Shown here: one piece after another, positions 33,805 through 41,560 of the stretch | Layout of the letters: each line of letters opens with the position of its first letter | Position numbering within the stretch: position 1 is the first letter of the stretch | Source: Thermoleophilaceae bacterium | GTDB taxonomy: Bacteria > Actinomycetota > Thermoleophilia > Solirubrobacterales > Thermoleophilaceae | DNA: 55,467 nt | Reading direction: 5' to 3' | Assembly: GCA_016929195.1 (NCBI GenBank) | Contig: JAFGJG010000160.1 | Location: 1-55,467 of the forward strand | The notes under the pieces: generated by a model | Databases searched by the model: none | What the model saw: the letters and a program-made list of their open reading frames with translations, nothing else | Told to the model about the DNA's origin: nothing | Program-made: the position numbers and the translations under genes

Positions 33805-34299
33805 TCAGCCGGTCTCGATCGAGTCGGGCGCCACCGTGCCCGCGTCGTCCGCCCAGGTGAAGGTGAGAGTGGCGTTCCGGCCGCCCGCCGTCACGGCGTC
33901 GCACTCGACCGTCTGGCCCGCGATGACGGTGATGCTGTCGGCGCAGCTGACGTCGGCGCTCACGCCGGTCGCGGCGAGCCGGCCCTCGAGGTAGGACTCG
34001 ACCGAGTCGCCCGCGATCCGCATGGAGCCGGGCTTGACCTCGTAGGCGAACTCGTCCCCGTCCTCCTCGGTGACGACGACAGTCGCGTCGCCCCCTCCCT
34101 CCAGCCGGACGTCGCACTCGAAGCGCTGCCCGTCCTCGTGCTCGACGCCGTCGGGGCACGACACCGAGGCCACCTTCGCGGTCGCCGAGGAGAGCTGCCG
34201 CTCGATCTCCTGCTCGACCTCGGTTGCGTCGATCTCGCTTTCGCCGCAACCCGCCGCGAGCGCTGCGAGCAGCGTCAGCAGAAGGGCTGGTCTGAGCAC
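33805..34299 (-). CDS. Lipoprotein with two DUF4333-like domains
   Basis: 164 residues. Lipoprotein signal LLLTLLAALAAGC (Cys at about 19). Two repeats follow, each an amphipathic helix then strands with a Cys pair: VEQEIERQL to VSCPDGVEHEDGQRFECDV, and VESYLEGRLAATGV to VSCADSITVIAGQTVECDA. The C-P-D-x(5-10)-G-x(3)-C pattern is DUF4333. Cell-envelope location; function unknown. GTG start chosen because it begins the signal peptide. Confidence 0.72.
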   Translation of the reverse strand: MLRPALLLTLLAALAAGCGESEIDATEVEQEIERQLSSATAKVASVSCPDGVEHEDGQRFECDVRLEGGGDATVVVTEEDGDEFAYEVKPGSMRIAGDSVESYLEGRLAATGVSADVSCADSITVIAGQTVECDAVTAGGRNATLTFTWADDAGTVAPDSIETG

Positions 34300-34332
34300 C
34301 CGCTCCAAGCGTTGCGCCGCCGCCTGGTCACG

Positions 34333-34353
34333 GCAATGAGGCGCGCCGGTGTG
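34333..34353 (-). promoter_or_regulatory. Duplicated promoter-like motif, copy 2
   Basis: Partner of the element at 33763-33783: same strand, 18 of 21 bases identical, and again exactly 34 bp before a start codon (the DUF4333 lipoprotein GTG). Identical placement argues for a promoter or activator site. Confidence 0.4.
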
Positions 34354-34433
34354 CTTCCGGGGCGCTCGCACCACCGGCGGAGGCGGGCCGGCGCCATGGC
34401 AGCCCGCGCGGGAGAGGCGCAAGCTTCGGCTCG

Positions 34434-35963
34434 ATGGGTGTGGACCTCTTCGGCCCGAGCGGCGCGAGCGAGCTTCGCCGCGCGCTGCGGGAGGCGTCCC
34501 AGGTCGTGCCGCTCGGCTGGTCGGGGGGCGGCCGCCGCTTCAGCTTCCAGGCGCCGCTCACCGTCGTCCTGCCCGCCGGCGGGTACGTCCTGCTGAGCCC
34601 CGGCGACGACAGGCGCTACCTGGGGCAGATCCTCGACCGGGCGATCCTCGAGCGCGCCGGCGCGAGCTGGACCCTCGACGTCGACTCTCCGGAGGTGAAG
34701 CAGGCGCAGGTCGAGGTCCCGATCCGGCTGCTCGAGGGATCTGGAGAGCTGCTCGCACGGGTGGAGAAGGACGGGCTCACCGCGGTCGGGGCGGACGAGT
34801 CGTTCCGGGAGGCCGACCTCGAGCCGGCGCCGGAGACGGTCGTCGAGCGCTATCTCGACGGGCTTCACTCGGGCAGCCGGCAGCTCGACATCGGGCGCGC
34901 GCTGGACGCCGCGGGCCGGGCGCGCCTGCGGGCGGACGGGTTCGCGCGCCACACGTTCCTCTGCGGGCAGTCGGGTGCCGGCAAGACGTTCGCCCTCGGT
35001 GTGATCCTCGAGCGCCTCCTGCTCGAGACGGACCTGCCGCTCGTGATCCTCGACCCCAACGGAGACTTCACCGGCCTGGGCTCGGCCCGCGCCCGGGAGG
35101 AGGTCGCCGTGCCCGCCGCGGGACTGCTGGAGCGCTACCGCTCCGCGGCCGCCGCGGTGCGCGTCTTCTCGCGCGCCCACGAGCCTCTGCGCCTGCGCTT
35201 CGCCGACCTGGCGCCGGAGATGCGCGCGGCGGTCGTGGGCCTCGACCCGCTCGCCGACCGTGAGGAGTACGGCGCCTTCCTTCGCCTCGCCGAGGGCCGC
35301 GACTCGCTCGCCGCGGTCCGCGACGCCGCGATCGCCGACCTGTCCGCCGAGGGCCGCCTGATCGCCCTCCGCATCGGGAACCTGGGCGTCGCCGACTGGG
35401 CGCTGTGGGCGCAGCCGGGCGAGGCCTCGGTGCTCGAGGTGGCGGGCCAGGCGCCCGCCACCGTCGTCGACCTGTCGAGCCTCGACACGCCCGCCGAGCA
35501 GGCGCTGGCGGCGGGCGCGGTCCTCGGGACGCTGTGGGAGCGGCGCGCGGACCGCCGGCCGCTGCTCGTGGTGATCGACGAGGCGCACAACGTGTGCCCG
35601 GCCAGGCCCGCCTCGGCCCTGCAGGGCGTGGGCCGCGACCACGTGGTCAGAATCGCCGGCGAGGGCCGGAAGTACGGGCTGCACCTTCTCCTCGTGACGC
35701 AGCGGCCGGAGAAGCTCGAGCCGAACGCCCTCACCCAGTGCGACAACCTCGTGCTCATGCGGCTAAACGGAGCCGCCGACGTGGCCGGCATAGCCTCGGC
35801 CTTCTCGTTCGTGCCGCCGTCGCTGCTGGCGGAGGCACCGTCTTTCGGCAAGGGCGAGGCGCTGCTCGCCGGCGGGATCGCCGGGAGGCCGTCGCGAGCC
35901 GCGTTCGAGGGCCGCCTTTCCCCCGAGGGGGGCGGCGACGTGCCCACCACCTGGGCGCGCTAG
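34434..35963 (+). CDS. HerA/VirB4-like ATPase (DUF87)
   Basis: 509 residues. An N-terminal domain of about 170 residues (beta-rich, HAS-barrel-like position), then a RecA-type motor: Walker A GQSGAGKT at 178-185, an ILDPNGDF strand, Walker B LLVVIDEAHN near residue 380, and LLLVTQRPEKLEPNALTQCDN, the typical HerA sensor region. HerA hexamers translocate DNA, usually with the nuclease NurA; no NurA or other nuclease gene is nearby. Ends on a shared CTAG with the convergent MBL-fold gene. Confidence 0.82.
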   Translation: MGVDLFGPSGASELRRALREASQVVPLGWSGGGRRFSFQAPLTVVLPAGGYVLLSPGDDRRYLGQILDRAILERAGASWTLDVDSPEVKQAQVEVPIRLLEGSGELLARVEKDGLTAVGADESFREADLEPAPETVVERYLDGLHSGSRQLDIGRALDAAGRARLRADGFARHTFLCGQSGAGKTFALGVILERLLLETDLPLVILDPNGDFTGLGSARAREEVAVPAAGLLERYRSAAAAVRVFSRAHEPLRLRFADLAPEMRAAVVGLDPLADREEYGAFLRLAEGRDSLAAVRDAAIADLSAEGRLIALRIGNLGVADWALWAQPGEASVLEVAGQAPATVVDLSSLDTPAEQALAAGAVLGTLWERRADRRPLLVVIDEAHNVCPARPASALQGVGRDHVVRIAGEGRKYGLHLLLVTQRPEKLEPNALTQCDNLVLMRLNGAADVAGIASAFSFVPPSLLAEAPSFGKGEALLAGGIAGRPSRAAFEGRLSPEGGGDVPTTWAR

Positions 35964-36709
35964 CTCACGCCCGGGGCGGCGATCTCCGTGGCCTCACCCG
36001 GGGCGAGGATCCGGACGTCGACGTGCGGGGCGCGGCGCTCCATCTCGGTCCTGAACGCTCTCGCCGGGCGGCCCGGATCGCCCACCCAGGGAGCGCGCGG
36101 TGACGCTAGCGTGCCCCAGTGGATGGGGATCGCCACGCGCGGCTCGAGCAGGGCGGCCGCCTCGGCGGCCCGCCCGGGGTCCATGTGCCCGCGGCCGACC
36201 CGCGGCCCCCAGCCCCAGATCGGGAGCAGCGCCACGTCGACCCCGGCCCATGCGCGCATGCCCTCGAACACGTCGGTGTCGCCCGCGAAGAACGCGCTTC
36301 TCTCGCCCTCCACGAGGTAGGCGAGAGTCTCACGCGCGCGAGAGAACGGGTGACGACGCCCGTTGTGGTCGAGCAGCGCCGGGGTGACGCTCACCGAGCC
36401 GATCTCGACGCGCTCGCCCGGCGCGGGCTCGATGACCTCCCGCAGCCCCGCCCGTTCCAGCAGCCGCCGGCAGCCCTGCGGGGCGAGGACCGGGCACGGC
36501 GCCAGCTCGCGCAGCGACCGCGGGTCCAGGTGGTCGAGGTGGGCGTGCGAGATGAGCACCGCGTCGGGCCGGCGCAGATCGGCGAGCCGCGGCGCGGCGG
36601 CGATCCGGCGCAGGTGGGCGACCCGGGGGAGCAGCACCGGATCGGTGAGGAGGCGCGTCCCGCCGTCCTCGATCTGCGCGGTCGAGTGACCAACCCATGT
36701 GATCCGCAT
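35960..36709 (-). CDS. Metallo-beta-lactamase-fold hydrolase (UlaG/YtnP-like)
   Basis: 249 residues with MRITWVGHSTAQIEDGG at the start, the metal motif SHAHLDHLD, FFAGDTDVF and a late IPIHWGTL, the arrangement of L-ascorbate-6-phosphate lactonase-like and NAPE-PLD-like proteins. Substrate unknown. ATG 36709 is chosen as the family start, cutting off a long upstream extension. A second such protein is encoded at 47625-48416. Confidence 0.82.
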   Translation of the reverse strand: MRITWVGHSTAQIEDGGTRLLTDPVLLPRVAHLRRIAAAPRLADLRRPDAVLISHAHLDHLDPRSLRELAPCPVLAPQGCRRLLERAGLREVIEPAPGERVEIGSVSVTPALLDHNGRRHPFSRARETLAYLVEGERSAFFAGDTDVFEGMRAWAGVDVALLPIWGWGPRVGRGHMDPGRAAEAAALLEPRVAIPIHWGTLASPRAPWVGDPGRPARAFRTEMERRAPHVDVRILAPGEATEIAAPGVS

Positions 36710-36812
36710 CGGGGCAATGGTGCACGCACAACCGGAGGTGTGGGGGCGGCACCGTTGCAGACCCCCTCGTGCGCGTGGGACTCTCGCGGCGACCGAAAGG
36801 AGTGACTCCTGC

Positions 36813-37235
36813 ATGACCGGCTCTGAGAACTTCCCACCCCCGCAGCGCGACCGTGACGTGTCCGGCTGGGCCTTCGGCGGCATCGCCTTCGCCGGGACGA
36901 TCCTGATCATGATCGGTGCGTTCCAGGTGATCGCAGGCCTGGTCGCGATCTTCGACGACAACTTCTACGTCGTCCGCGCCAACTACACGTTCGAGCTCGA
37001 CACCAGCGCGTGGGGCTGGATCCATCTCGTGATCGGCCTCGCCCTGCTCTTCACGGGGTTCGGCCTGTTCAACCGCTCCGCCTGGGCCGGCGTCACCGCC
37101 ATCGCCCTCGCCACGCTGAGCGCCGTCGCCAACTTCTTCTTCATCCCGTACTACCCGTTCTGGTCGCTGCTCGTGATCGCCCTCGACGTGTGGGTCATCT
37201 GGGCGCTGACGCGGCCGGGCGCCATCAGGACCTAG
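36813..37235 (+). CDS. Four-TM membrane protein (DUF7144-like)
   Basis: 140 residues with four hydrophobic helices and a short soluble N-terminus (PPPQRDRDVSGWAFGG). Helices: IAFAGTILIMIGAFQVIAGLVAIF, GWIHLVIGLALLFTGFGLF, GVTAIALATLSAVANFFFIPYYPFW and LLVIALDVWVIWAL. Conserved among actinobacteria without known role. AAAGGAG ribosome site before ATG. Heads a plus-strand run with the DUF6325 and SHOCT genes. Confidence 0.78.
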   Translation: MTGSENFPPPQRDRDVSGWAFGGIAFAGTILIMIGAFQVIAGLVAIFDDNFYVVRANYTFELDTSAWGWIHLVIGLALLFTGFGLFNRSAWAGVTAIALATLSAVANFFFIPYYPFWSLLVIALDVWVIWALTRPGAIRT

Positions 37236-37257
37236 CCGCCCACAACGAAGGAGCCTC

Positions 37258-37695
37258 ATGGAAGCGCATGCCGATGAGCTGGGCCCCGTCGACATCGTCG
37301 TAATCGCGTACCCCGCCGATGCGCCCATGACCGGCGAGGCAATCCCTCTCATCCTGAACCTCGTGGACCAGGGCATCATCCGGATACTCGACGTCCTCTT
37401 CGTCACCGAGAACGAGGACGGGACGTACTCGGGGTTCGAGGCGCAGGACCTCGACTCCAAGGGCGTGGGCGATCTCACGGTCTTCGAGGGAGCGTCGTCC
37501 GGCCTGCTCGGCGAGGATGACGTCAGGACGACCGGCGAGGCACTCGAGCCCGGCACGTCCGCCGTTCTGCTCGTCTACGAGAACCGGTGGGCGGCGCCGG
37601 TGGTCTCCGCGATACGCCGCAACGGCGGCGTGGTCGTGGACAACCAGCGCATCTCCGCCCAGGACCTCATGACCGCCGTCGACGCAACGGCCTGA
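37258..37695 (+). CDS. DUF6325-family protein
   Basis: 145-residue soluble protein with ELGPVDIVVIAYP at the start, then IIRILDVLFVTENEDGTYSGFEAQDL and LEPGTSAVLLVYENRWAAPVVSAIRRNGG, the features of DUF6325 (DUF1269-like). Often encoded beside SHOCT proteins and stress genes. Ribosome site AAGGAG seven bases before ATG. Function unknown. Confidence 0.78.
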   Translation: MEAHADELGPVDIVVIAYPADAPMTGEAIPLILNLVDQGIIRILDVLFVTENEDGTYSGFEAQDLDSKGVGDLTVFEGASSGLLGEDDVRTTGEALEPGTSAVLLVYENRWAAPVVSAIRRNGGVVVDNQRISAQDLMTAVDATA

Positions 37696-37710
37696 CCGAA
37701 AGGAGCTCCG

Positions 37711-37998
37711 ATGCCTGGATTGCTCAGAGGCATGGCACGGACGGCGGTGGTCGCCGGAACCGCGACCGCCGTCTCGAACAGGGTGAGCCGGCGCCAGGCC
37801 GAGCGCTGGACCGGCCAGGATCCCTACCAGCAACAGGGCTACGCCGAGCCGCCGCCCCCACCTCCGCCGGCAGCCCCGGCCCCGGGCGGTGGCGACGACC
37901 GTGTCGAGCAGCTCAAGGAGCTCGCGGCGCTGAAGCAGCAGGGCGTGCTGACGGAGGAGGAGTTCGCGGCCGAGAAGGCGCGCGTCCTCGCAGGCTAG
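37711..37998 (+). CDS. SHOCT-domain protein
   Basis: 95 residues: a short basic N-terminal segment with one hydrophobic patch (TAVVAGTATAVSNRV), a Pro-rich linker (PPPPPPPAAPAP), and a C-terminal SHOCT motif (QLKELAALKQQGVLTEEEFAAEKARVL). Typical neighbour of DUF6325 genes. Ribosome site AAAGGAG before ATG. Presumed membrane-associated oligomerisation factor. Confidence 0.82.
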   Translation: MPGLLRGMARTAVVAGTATAVSNRVSRRQAERWTGQDPYQQQGYAEPPPPPPPAAPAPGGGDDRVEQLKELAALKQQGVLTEEEFAAEKARVLAG

Positions 37999-38016
37999 CC
38001 GGGGTAGAACCCTCCG

Positions 38017-38895
38017 GTGCGCTGGAACCGGAGAGGCGGCCGCAGCTCCGACGTGGTCGACGCCCGCGGCGGCGGGCTGCGTCCCGGAGTGGCGGTCCCA
38101 GGCGGGATCGGCCTCGCCGGCGTCATCGTCTATCTGCTGATCCAGGTCCTGTCGGGGGGCGGCGGATCGGCCCCGGCCTTCGGCGTGGACGACCCGTTCA
38201 GCCAAGGGGTCCAGCCGCCGGGCGGCACGCGCGGCATCCCGGCCGGCGAGGACCCCGAGCGCGACCTGAAGAACTTCAGCACCTACGTCTTCAGCCGCAC
38301 GCTGAACACGTGGGCGCCCATCTTCGCGGCGTCGGGCGAGCCGTTCGCCCGCGCGAAGGTCGTTCTCTACCGCGGCGCCGTCTCCACCGGCTGCGGCGGC
38401 GCCTCCTCGGCGGTGGGGCCCTTCTACTGCCCGGCCGACCAGCGCGTCTACCTCGACCTCGGCTTCTACGGGGACATGGAGCGCCAGCTCGGCGCGCCGG
38501 GTGATTTCGCGTGGGCGTACGTGATCGCTCACGAGGTCGGCCACCACGTCCAGCAGCAGCTCGGGACCGGTGACCAGGTCCGGCGGCTTCAGCAGGAGCG
38601 CCCCGGCGAGGCGAACGACCTGTCCGTCCGGATCGAGCTCCAGGCCGACTGCTACGCCGGGGTCTGGGCCCACAGCGTGTACGCGGCCGGCGATCTCGAG
38701 GACGGCGACGTGCGCGAGGCGACGACCGCCGCCGCGGCGGTGGGCGACGACCGGCTCCAGCGCCGGGCGACGGGCCGCGTGAACCCCGATTCCTTCACGC
38801 ACGGGAGCTCGGAGCAGCGAACCGAGTGGTTCAACCGCGGCCGCGCGGAGGGGGACCCAGCGGACTGCGACACGTTCTCGCCGGACGCGGTCTAG
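38017..38895 (+). CDS. Neutral zinc metallopeptidase (YpfJ/KPN_02809 family)
   Basis: 292 residues. N-terminal soluble stretch, one helix (VAVPGGIGLAGVIVYLLIQVL), then a peptidase domain with the zinc motif HEVGHHVQ near residue 171 and the downstream Glu ligand region (RIELQADCYAGVWAH). A conserved Cys pair (CGGASSAVGPFYC) precedes it. The catalytic part should be outside the membrane. GTG start, 19 bp after the SHOCT gene. A small hairpin (GGCCG-4-CGGCC, 38896-38909) follows the stop. Confidence 0.88.
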   Translation: MRWNRRGGRSSDVVDARGGGLRPGVAVPGGIGLAGVIVYLLIQVLSGGGGSAPAFGVDDPFSQGVQPPGGTRGIPAGEDPERDLKNFSTYVFSRTLNTWAPIFAASGEPFARAKVVLYRGAVSTGCGGASSAVGPFYCPADQRVYLDLGFYGDMERQLGAPGDFAWAYVIAHEVGHHVQQQLGTGDQVRRLQQERPGEANDLSVRIELQADCYAGVWAHSVYAAGDLEDGDVREATTAAAAVGDDRLQRRATGRVNPDSFTHGSSEQRTEWFNRGRAEGDPADCDTFSPDAV

Positions 38896-39075
38896 GGCCG
38901 GTTTCGGCCGCTCCAGAGCGCCGAATCACCCTAAAGAGGGAGGCTTCTCACCCCTTGCGGCGATGAGTTGGAGGTCCGCGGCGTCGAGAGAGGGCACAGC
39001 ACCCATCCCCGACGGCCGACGAATTTGGGCTCGCAACGTCGAGATCCGGTCGATCGTCGACAACAAGGAGGTTCT
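38896..39075 (+). promoter_or_regulatory. Upstream region of the sorting-signal protein gene
   Basis: Non-coding stretch of 180 bp. It begins with a short hairpin (38896-38909), then AATCACCC at 38924 and GGGAGGC at 38938, a pair that recurs before the receiver-kinase gene (42510 and 42532). A good ribosome site, AAGGAGG, is at 39065-39071. No promoter hexamers stand out. Confidence 0.35.
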
Positions 39076-39804
39076 GTGTCCCGCAACCGAGCATCAACCC
39101 GCCTCGCGGCCGTCGCAGCCGTTGCGTCGATGCTTCTCGGCCCCGTGGCGGCGAATGCTGCCGCGTGGGACCGCCCCGACTGCAACGACCAGGGCGGCGG
39201 GGACCGCCACGGCTGGAAGCCCGAGAAGCCCAGCCACTGGAGTCCCCCGGAGAAGCCGCATCACTGGAGCCCGCCGGAGAAGCCGTCCAAGCCCTCGTGG
39301 CCGAAGCCGGCTCCCGCGGCGCCGAAGCCGGTGCCCCCGGCCCCGGTGCCGGCGGCACCCGTCGCACCGCCCGCGCCCGTGGCGCCACCGGTGACGCCGG
39401 TGACGCCGCCCGCGAAGCCGACTCCGGCGCCGAAGCCGGCCGCGCCGACCACGCCCGCGAAGCCGGCTCCGCCGGTCACGCAGCCGACGGCGCCGCCGGT
39501 GGCACTAGGAGTTCCCGATCAGCCCGTCCCAGAGACGGTCGCGCCCGAGACTCCGCCCGACAAGGGTGGCGTCCTGGGCAAGGTCAGGACCCGCAAGGAG
39601 AGCCCGAAGGGGAAGACCACGACGAGGGACGAAGGAGGAGTACAGCCCGCGGTGCTGTTCAAGACCGCGGACTCCGGCCCGACGGCTACGCAGAACACCG
39701 CGCAGCTCGCCGAGACCGGCTTCGACGTCCGGATCCTGGCGATCCTCGGAATGCTGGCCATTGCAGGGTCCGGCCTTCTGTTCTGGCGCACACGCGCCAG
39801 CTGA
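39076..39804 (+). CDS. Pro-rich surface protein with LAETG sorting signal
   Basis: 242 residues. Signal peptide 1-27 (ends VAANA), then W-S-P-P-E-K-P-type repeats (HWSPPEKPHHWSPPEKP), a long Pro/Ala/Val stalk (residues 60-150), and at the end LAETG (211-215), a hydrophobic helix and RTRAS. This is the class E sortase type of signal (LAxTG). Probably linked to peptidoglycan by the sortase encoded next. GTG start with strong AAGGAGG. Confidence 0.85.
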   Translation: MSRNRASTRLAAVAAVASMLLGPVAANAAAWDRPDCNDQGGGDRHGWKPEKPSHWSPPEKPHHWSPPEKPSKPSWPKPAPAAPKPVPPAPVPAAPVAPPAPVAPPVTPVTPPAKPTPAPKPAAPTTPAKPAPPVTQPTAPPVALGVPDQPVPETVAPETPPDKGGVLGKVRTRKESPKGKTTTRDEGGVQPAVLFKTADSGPTATQNTAQLAETGFDVRILAILGMLAIAGSGLLFWRTRAS

Positions 39805-39805
39805 G

Positions 39806-39861
39806 GAGGCGCCGGCAAGGCGCGGGGGAGGCACGGCCCCCGCGCCATTGCCGGCCGCCTC
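39806..39861 (+). terminator. Long GC-rich hairpin between substrate and sortase genes
   Basis: Two arms of about 23 bp (GAGGCG..CGGCAA..GGCGCGGGGG and complement) with two single-base bulges and an eight-base loop (AGGCACGG). Strong enough to act as a terminator or RNA-stability barrier; there is no T-tract. It lies immediately before the sortase ATG. Confidence 0.6.
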
Positions 39862-39868
39862 ACGGCGG

Positions 39869-40549
39869 ATGAGACGCACGGCCGCCGCGCTGCTGTTCGT
39901 GCTCGGCGTCCTCGCGGTCACCGAGTCCGCGATCACCTTCGCCTGGCAGGAGCCGCTGACCGCGGTCCTCGCCGGCCGCAGGCAGGCCGAGCTGGAGAGA
40001 CAGCTCGAGGCGCGGGTCGCGGCCCCGGTCCCGTCACGCCGCAGTCCCGCCGAGCTGGCCGCCCGGCTCGAGCGCTCCACCGAGGCCGGCGACGCGCTCG
40101 GCCGTATCGCCGTTCCGCGTCTCGGCCTCAGCTACGTCTTCGTGGAGGGATCGGGGTCGGGCAGCCTCGCCGAGGGTCCCGGCCACTACGAGTCCACGCC
40201 GCTTCCCGGCGAGCACGGCACGGTCGGCATCGCCGGCCACCGGACCACCCACCTCGCGCCCTTCCGGAGGCTCGACGAGCTTCACCGGGGCGACGCGATC
40301 GTGCTCGCCATGCCGTACGGCCGCTTCACGTACCGGGTCACCGGGACCGAGATCGTCCGCCCGTCCAGCGTGTCGGTGCTCCGGCGCCGCGCCCGTGACG
40401 GCCTCGTGCTGACCACCTGCCATCCGCTGTTCAGCGCGGCCGAGCGCCTGGTCGTCTTCGCGCGCGAGCATCGTCAGCAGCCCCGCTTCGACCGCAGGCC
40501 GAAGAGCGCCACGACGGTCATGCCGCGCCCGCCGTACGGCGAGCCGTAG
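39869..40549 (+). CDS. srtE: Class E-type sortase
   Basis: 226 residues: N-terminal anchor helix (LLFVLGVLAVTESAITFAW), then sortase domain with catalytic His in GIAGHRTTHLAPF (about residue 128), Cys in LVLTTCHPL (about 190) and Arg in SAAERLVVFA (about 202). The neighbouring LAETG substrate supports class E specificity. No ribosome site precedes ATG 39869, since the hairpin ends eight bases before it; a slightly later GTG is possible. Its end overlaps the convergent CAP gene by 76 bp. Confidence 0.87.
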   Translation: MRRTAAALLFVLGVLAVTESAITFAWQEPLTAVLAGRRQAELERQLEARVAAPVPSRRSPAELAARLERSTEAGDALGRIAVPRLGLSYVFVEGSGSGSLAEGPGHYESTPLPGEHGTVGIAGHRTTHLAPFRRLDELHRGDAIVLAMPYGRFTYRVTGTEIVRPSSVSVLRRRARDGLVLTTCHPLFSAAERLVVFAREHRQQPRFDRRPKSATTVMPRPPYGEP

Positions 40550-41019
40550 GAGACGCCGAGCGCGAAGTCCCGCCAGCCGCCATGCAGGATCGTGGCGCGG
40601 TGGACCGCGCTCGCCATCCAGGTCTTGATCAACCGGCGCGGCGAGGAGATGCCGGCCGAGAAGAAGAGATTCTCGCCCGCCGTCCAGCAGCCGGCGCCGG
40701 GCCGGTAGCCGGTGGCGGCGATCCGGTCCATGTGGTCCCTGTGGTCGGGCGAGTGGTGGTCGAAGAAGTGCCGCCTCACCATCGTGCGCGAGTACCTGGC
40801 GGCCACGCGTGCGAGCGTGCCGTTCCAGCGCATCCGGCTGAGCCCGTGCGCGCGCCGCTCGGAGTTGTGAAGGCAGAGCATCTCCTTCTGGAGCCGAGCG
40901 GCGCTCGCGGTCGCGGCACCCGCGCCGGGGCATCCCGGCGACGCCTGCGCGGCCCCCGGCACGAGGAGGGCGAGCGCAAGCGCCGGAACTGCCAGGTGAT
41001 GGAATCGGACCGTTCCCAT
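40474..41019 (-). CDS. Secreted CAP (SCP/PR1)-domain protein
   Basis: 181 residues. Signal peptide (LAVPALALALLVPGAAQA), then a CAP domain: LHNSERRAHGLSRMRWN (helix 1), HFFDHHSP (cavity His), CWTAGENLFFS (Glu) and AVHRATILHGGWRDFALGVSYG (second His). Cysteine pairs fit an exported protein. Role in the wall or in sterol/lipid binding is unknown. ATG 41019 chosen as start of the signal peptide. Confidence 0.82.
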   Translation of the reverse strand: MGTVRFHHLAVPALALALLVPGAAQASPGCPGAGAATASAARLQKEMLCLHNSERRAHGLSRMRWNGTLARVAARYSRTMVRRHFFDHHSPDHRDHMDRIAATGYRPGAGCWTAGENLFFSAGISSPRRLIKTWMASAVHRATILHGGWRDFALGVSYGSPYGGRGMTVVALFGLRSKRGC

Positions 41020-41293
41020 GGCGAATGGGTCGGCGCGCGGACGCGTTCGGCGCATCCGCCGGCCGACCGGCGGCGGGGCGGATGTCCGCCTCCCCCAGTC
41101 GTAGGAGCCGAGCCCCTCTCGCAGCTCCCGTTCAGGTGGGCGTACCCCGCCTGGAAAATTCGAAAACCCTTGGGTTTTTCAATGCAGGGGAGATCGCCTC
41201 GGGAAGTTCCATGAAGCCTGACGAGCGCCGATCCGCCGAAAGTGGTTGCATTGGGTTTCACTCTTCTGCCATGCGGTAAGAGTGACCCTCTCC
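41020..41293. other. Intergenic region between CAP and GWY-PD genes
   Basis: 274 bp with lower GC in its centre. AAAACC-CTTG-GGTTTT-like palindrome near 41163-41178, and a hairpin at 41253-41288. It separates two divergent starts. No riboswitch family could be assigned. Confidence 0.4.
41253..41288 (+). promoter_or_regulatory. Hairpin just upstream of the 86-aa protein start
   Basis: GGGT-TT-CACTCTT (41253-41265) pairs with AAGAGTG-ACCC (41278-41288) around a 12-base loop, leaving a two-base bulge. It ends five bases before ATG 41294 and there is no other ribosome site, so it may control translation. Confidence 0.5.
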
Positions 41294-41554
41294 ATGGCAC
41301 CGTCAGGAGAACCGCTGGGCTCCTCACTGGGCGACGAGACCCTCGTCACGGAGGCCGTCGCGATGACGGCGCCCGTGGCCGGCAGCCTCCGGCTGAGCCT
41401 GTCCGACGGCGGTGAGCGCGAGCTCGACGTGCCCGGCCATCTCTGCCACCTGATCCGTCCGGGACTGAGCCTGGTTCTTTACCATGACCGTGGTGGTGAG
41501 TTGCTGGGCTGGTATGTCCCCGACCGCGGAATCGGACTCGACCTGCGGCCCTAG
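41294..41554 (+). CDS. Stand-alone GWY-PD domain protein
   Basis: 86 residues. The last 60 (LRLSLSDGGERELDVP to YHDRGGELLGWYVPDRGIGLDLR) align with residues 200-265 of the membrane-bound LuxR regulator at 44336-45142 (VMSLTDGRELELPL to VYFDQHGREVGWYMPDEELGVDLR). Pattern: S-L-x-D-G, then Y-x-D-x-x-G-x(3)-G-W-Y-x-P-D-x(2)-x-G-x-D-L-R. A compact beta-rich unit is expected. No known family recognised. ATG 41294 gives the shortest plausible protein; no upstream start fits better. Confidence 0.7.
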   Translation: MAPSGEPLGSSLGDETLVTEAVAMTAPVAGSLRLSLSDGGERELDVPGHLCHLIRPGLSLVLYHDRGGELLGWYVPDRGIGLDLRP

Positions 41555-41560
41555 CGCTCC

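Noticed and set aside
41020-41253. Possible c-di-AMP (ydaO) riboswitch upstream of the CAP-domain gene
   Set aside because: CAP and wall-hydrolase genes of actinobacteria often have it, and a GGGGGAGG-like stretch is present on the minus strand, but the conserved GGGTGAAT-type core and the flanking stems could not be found.
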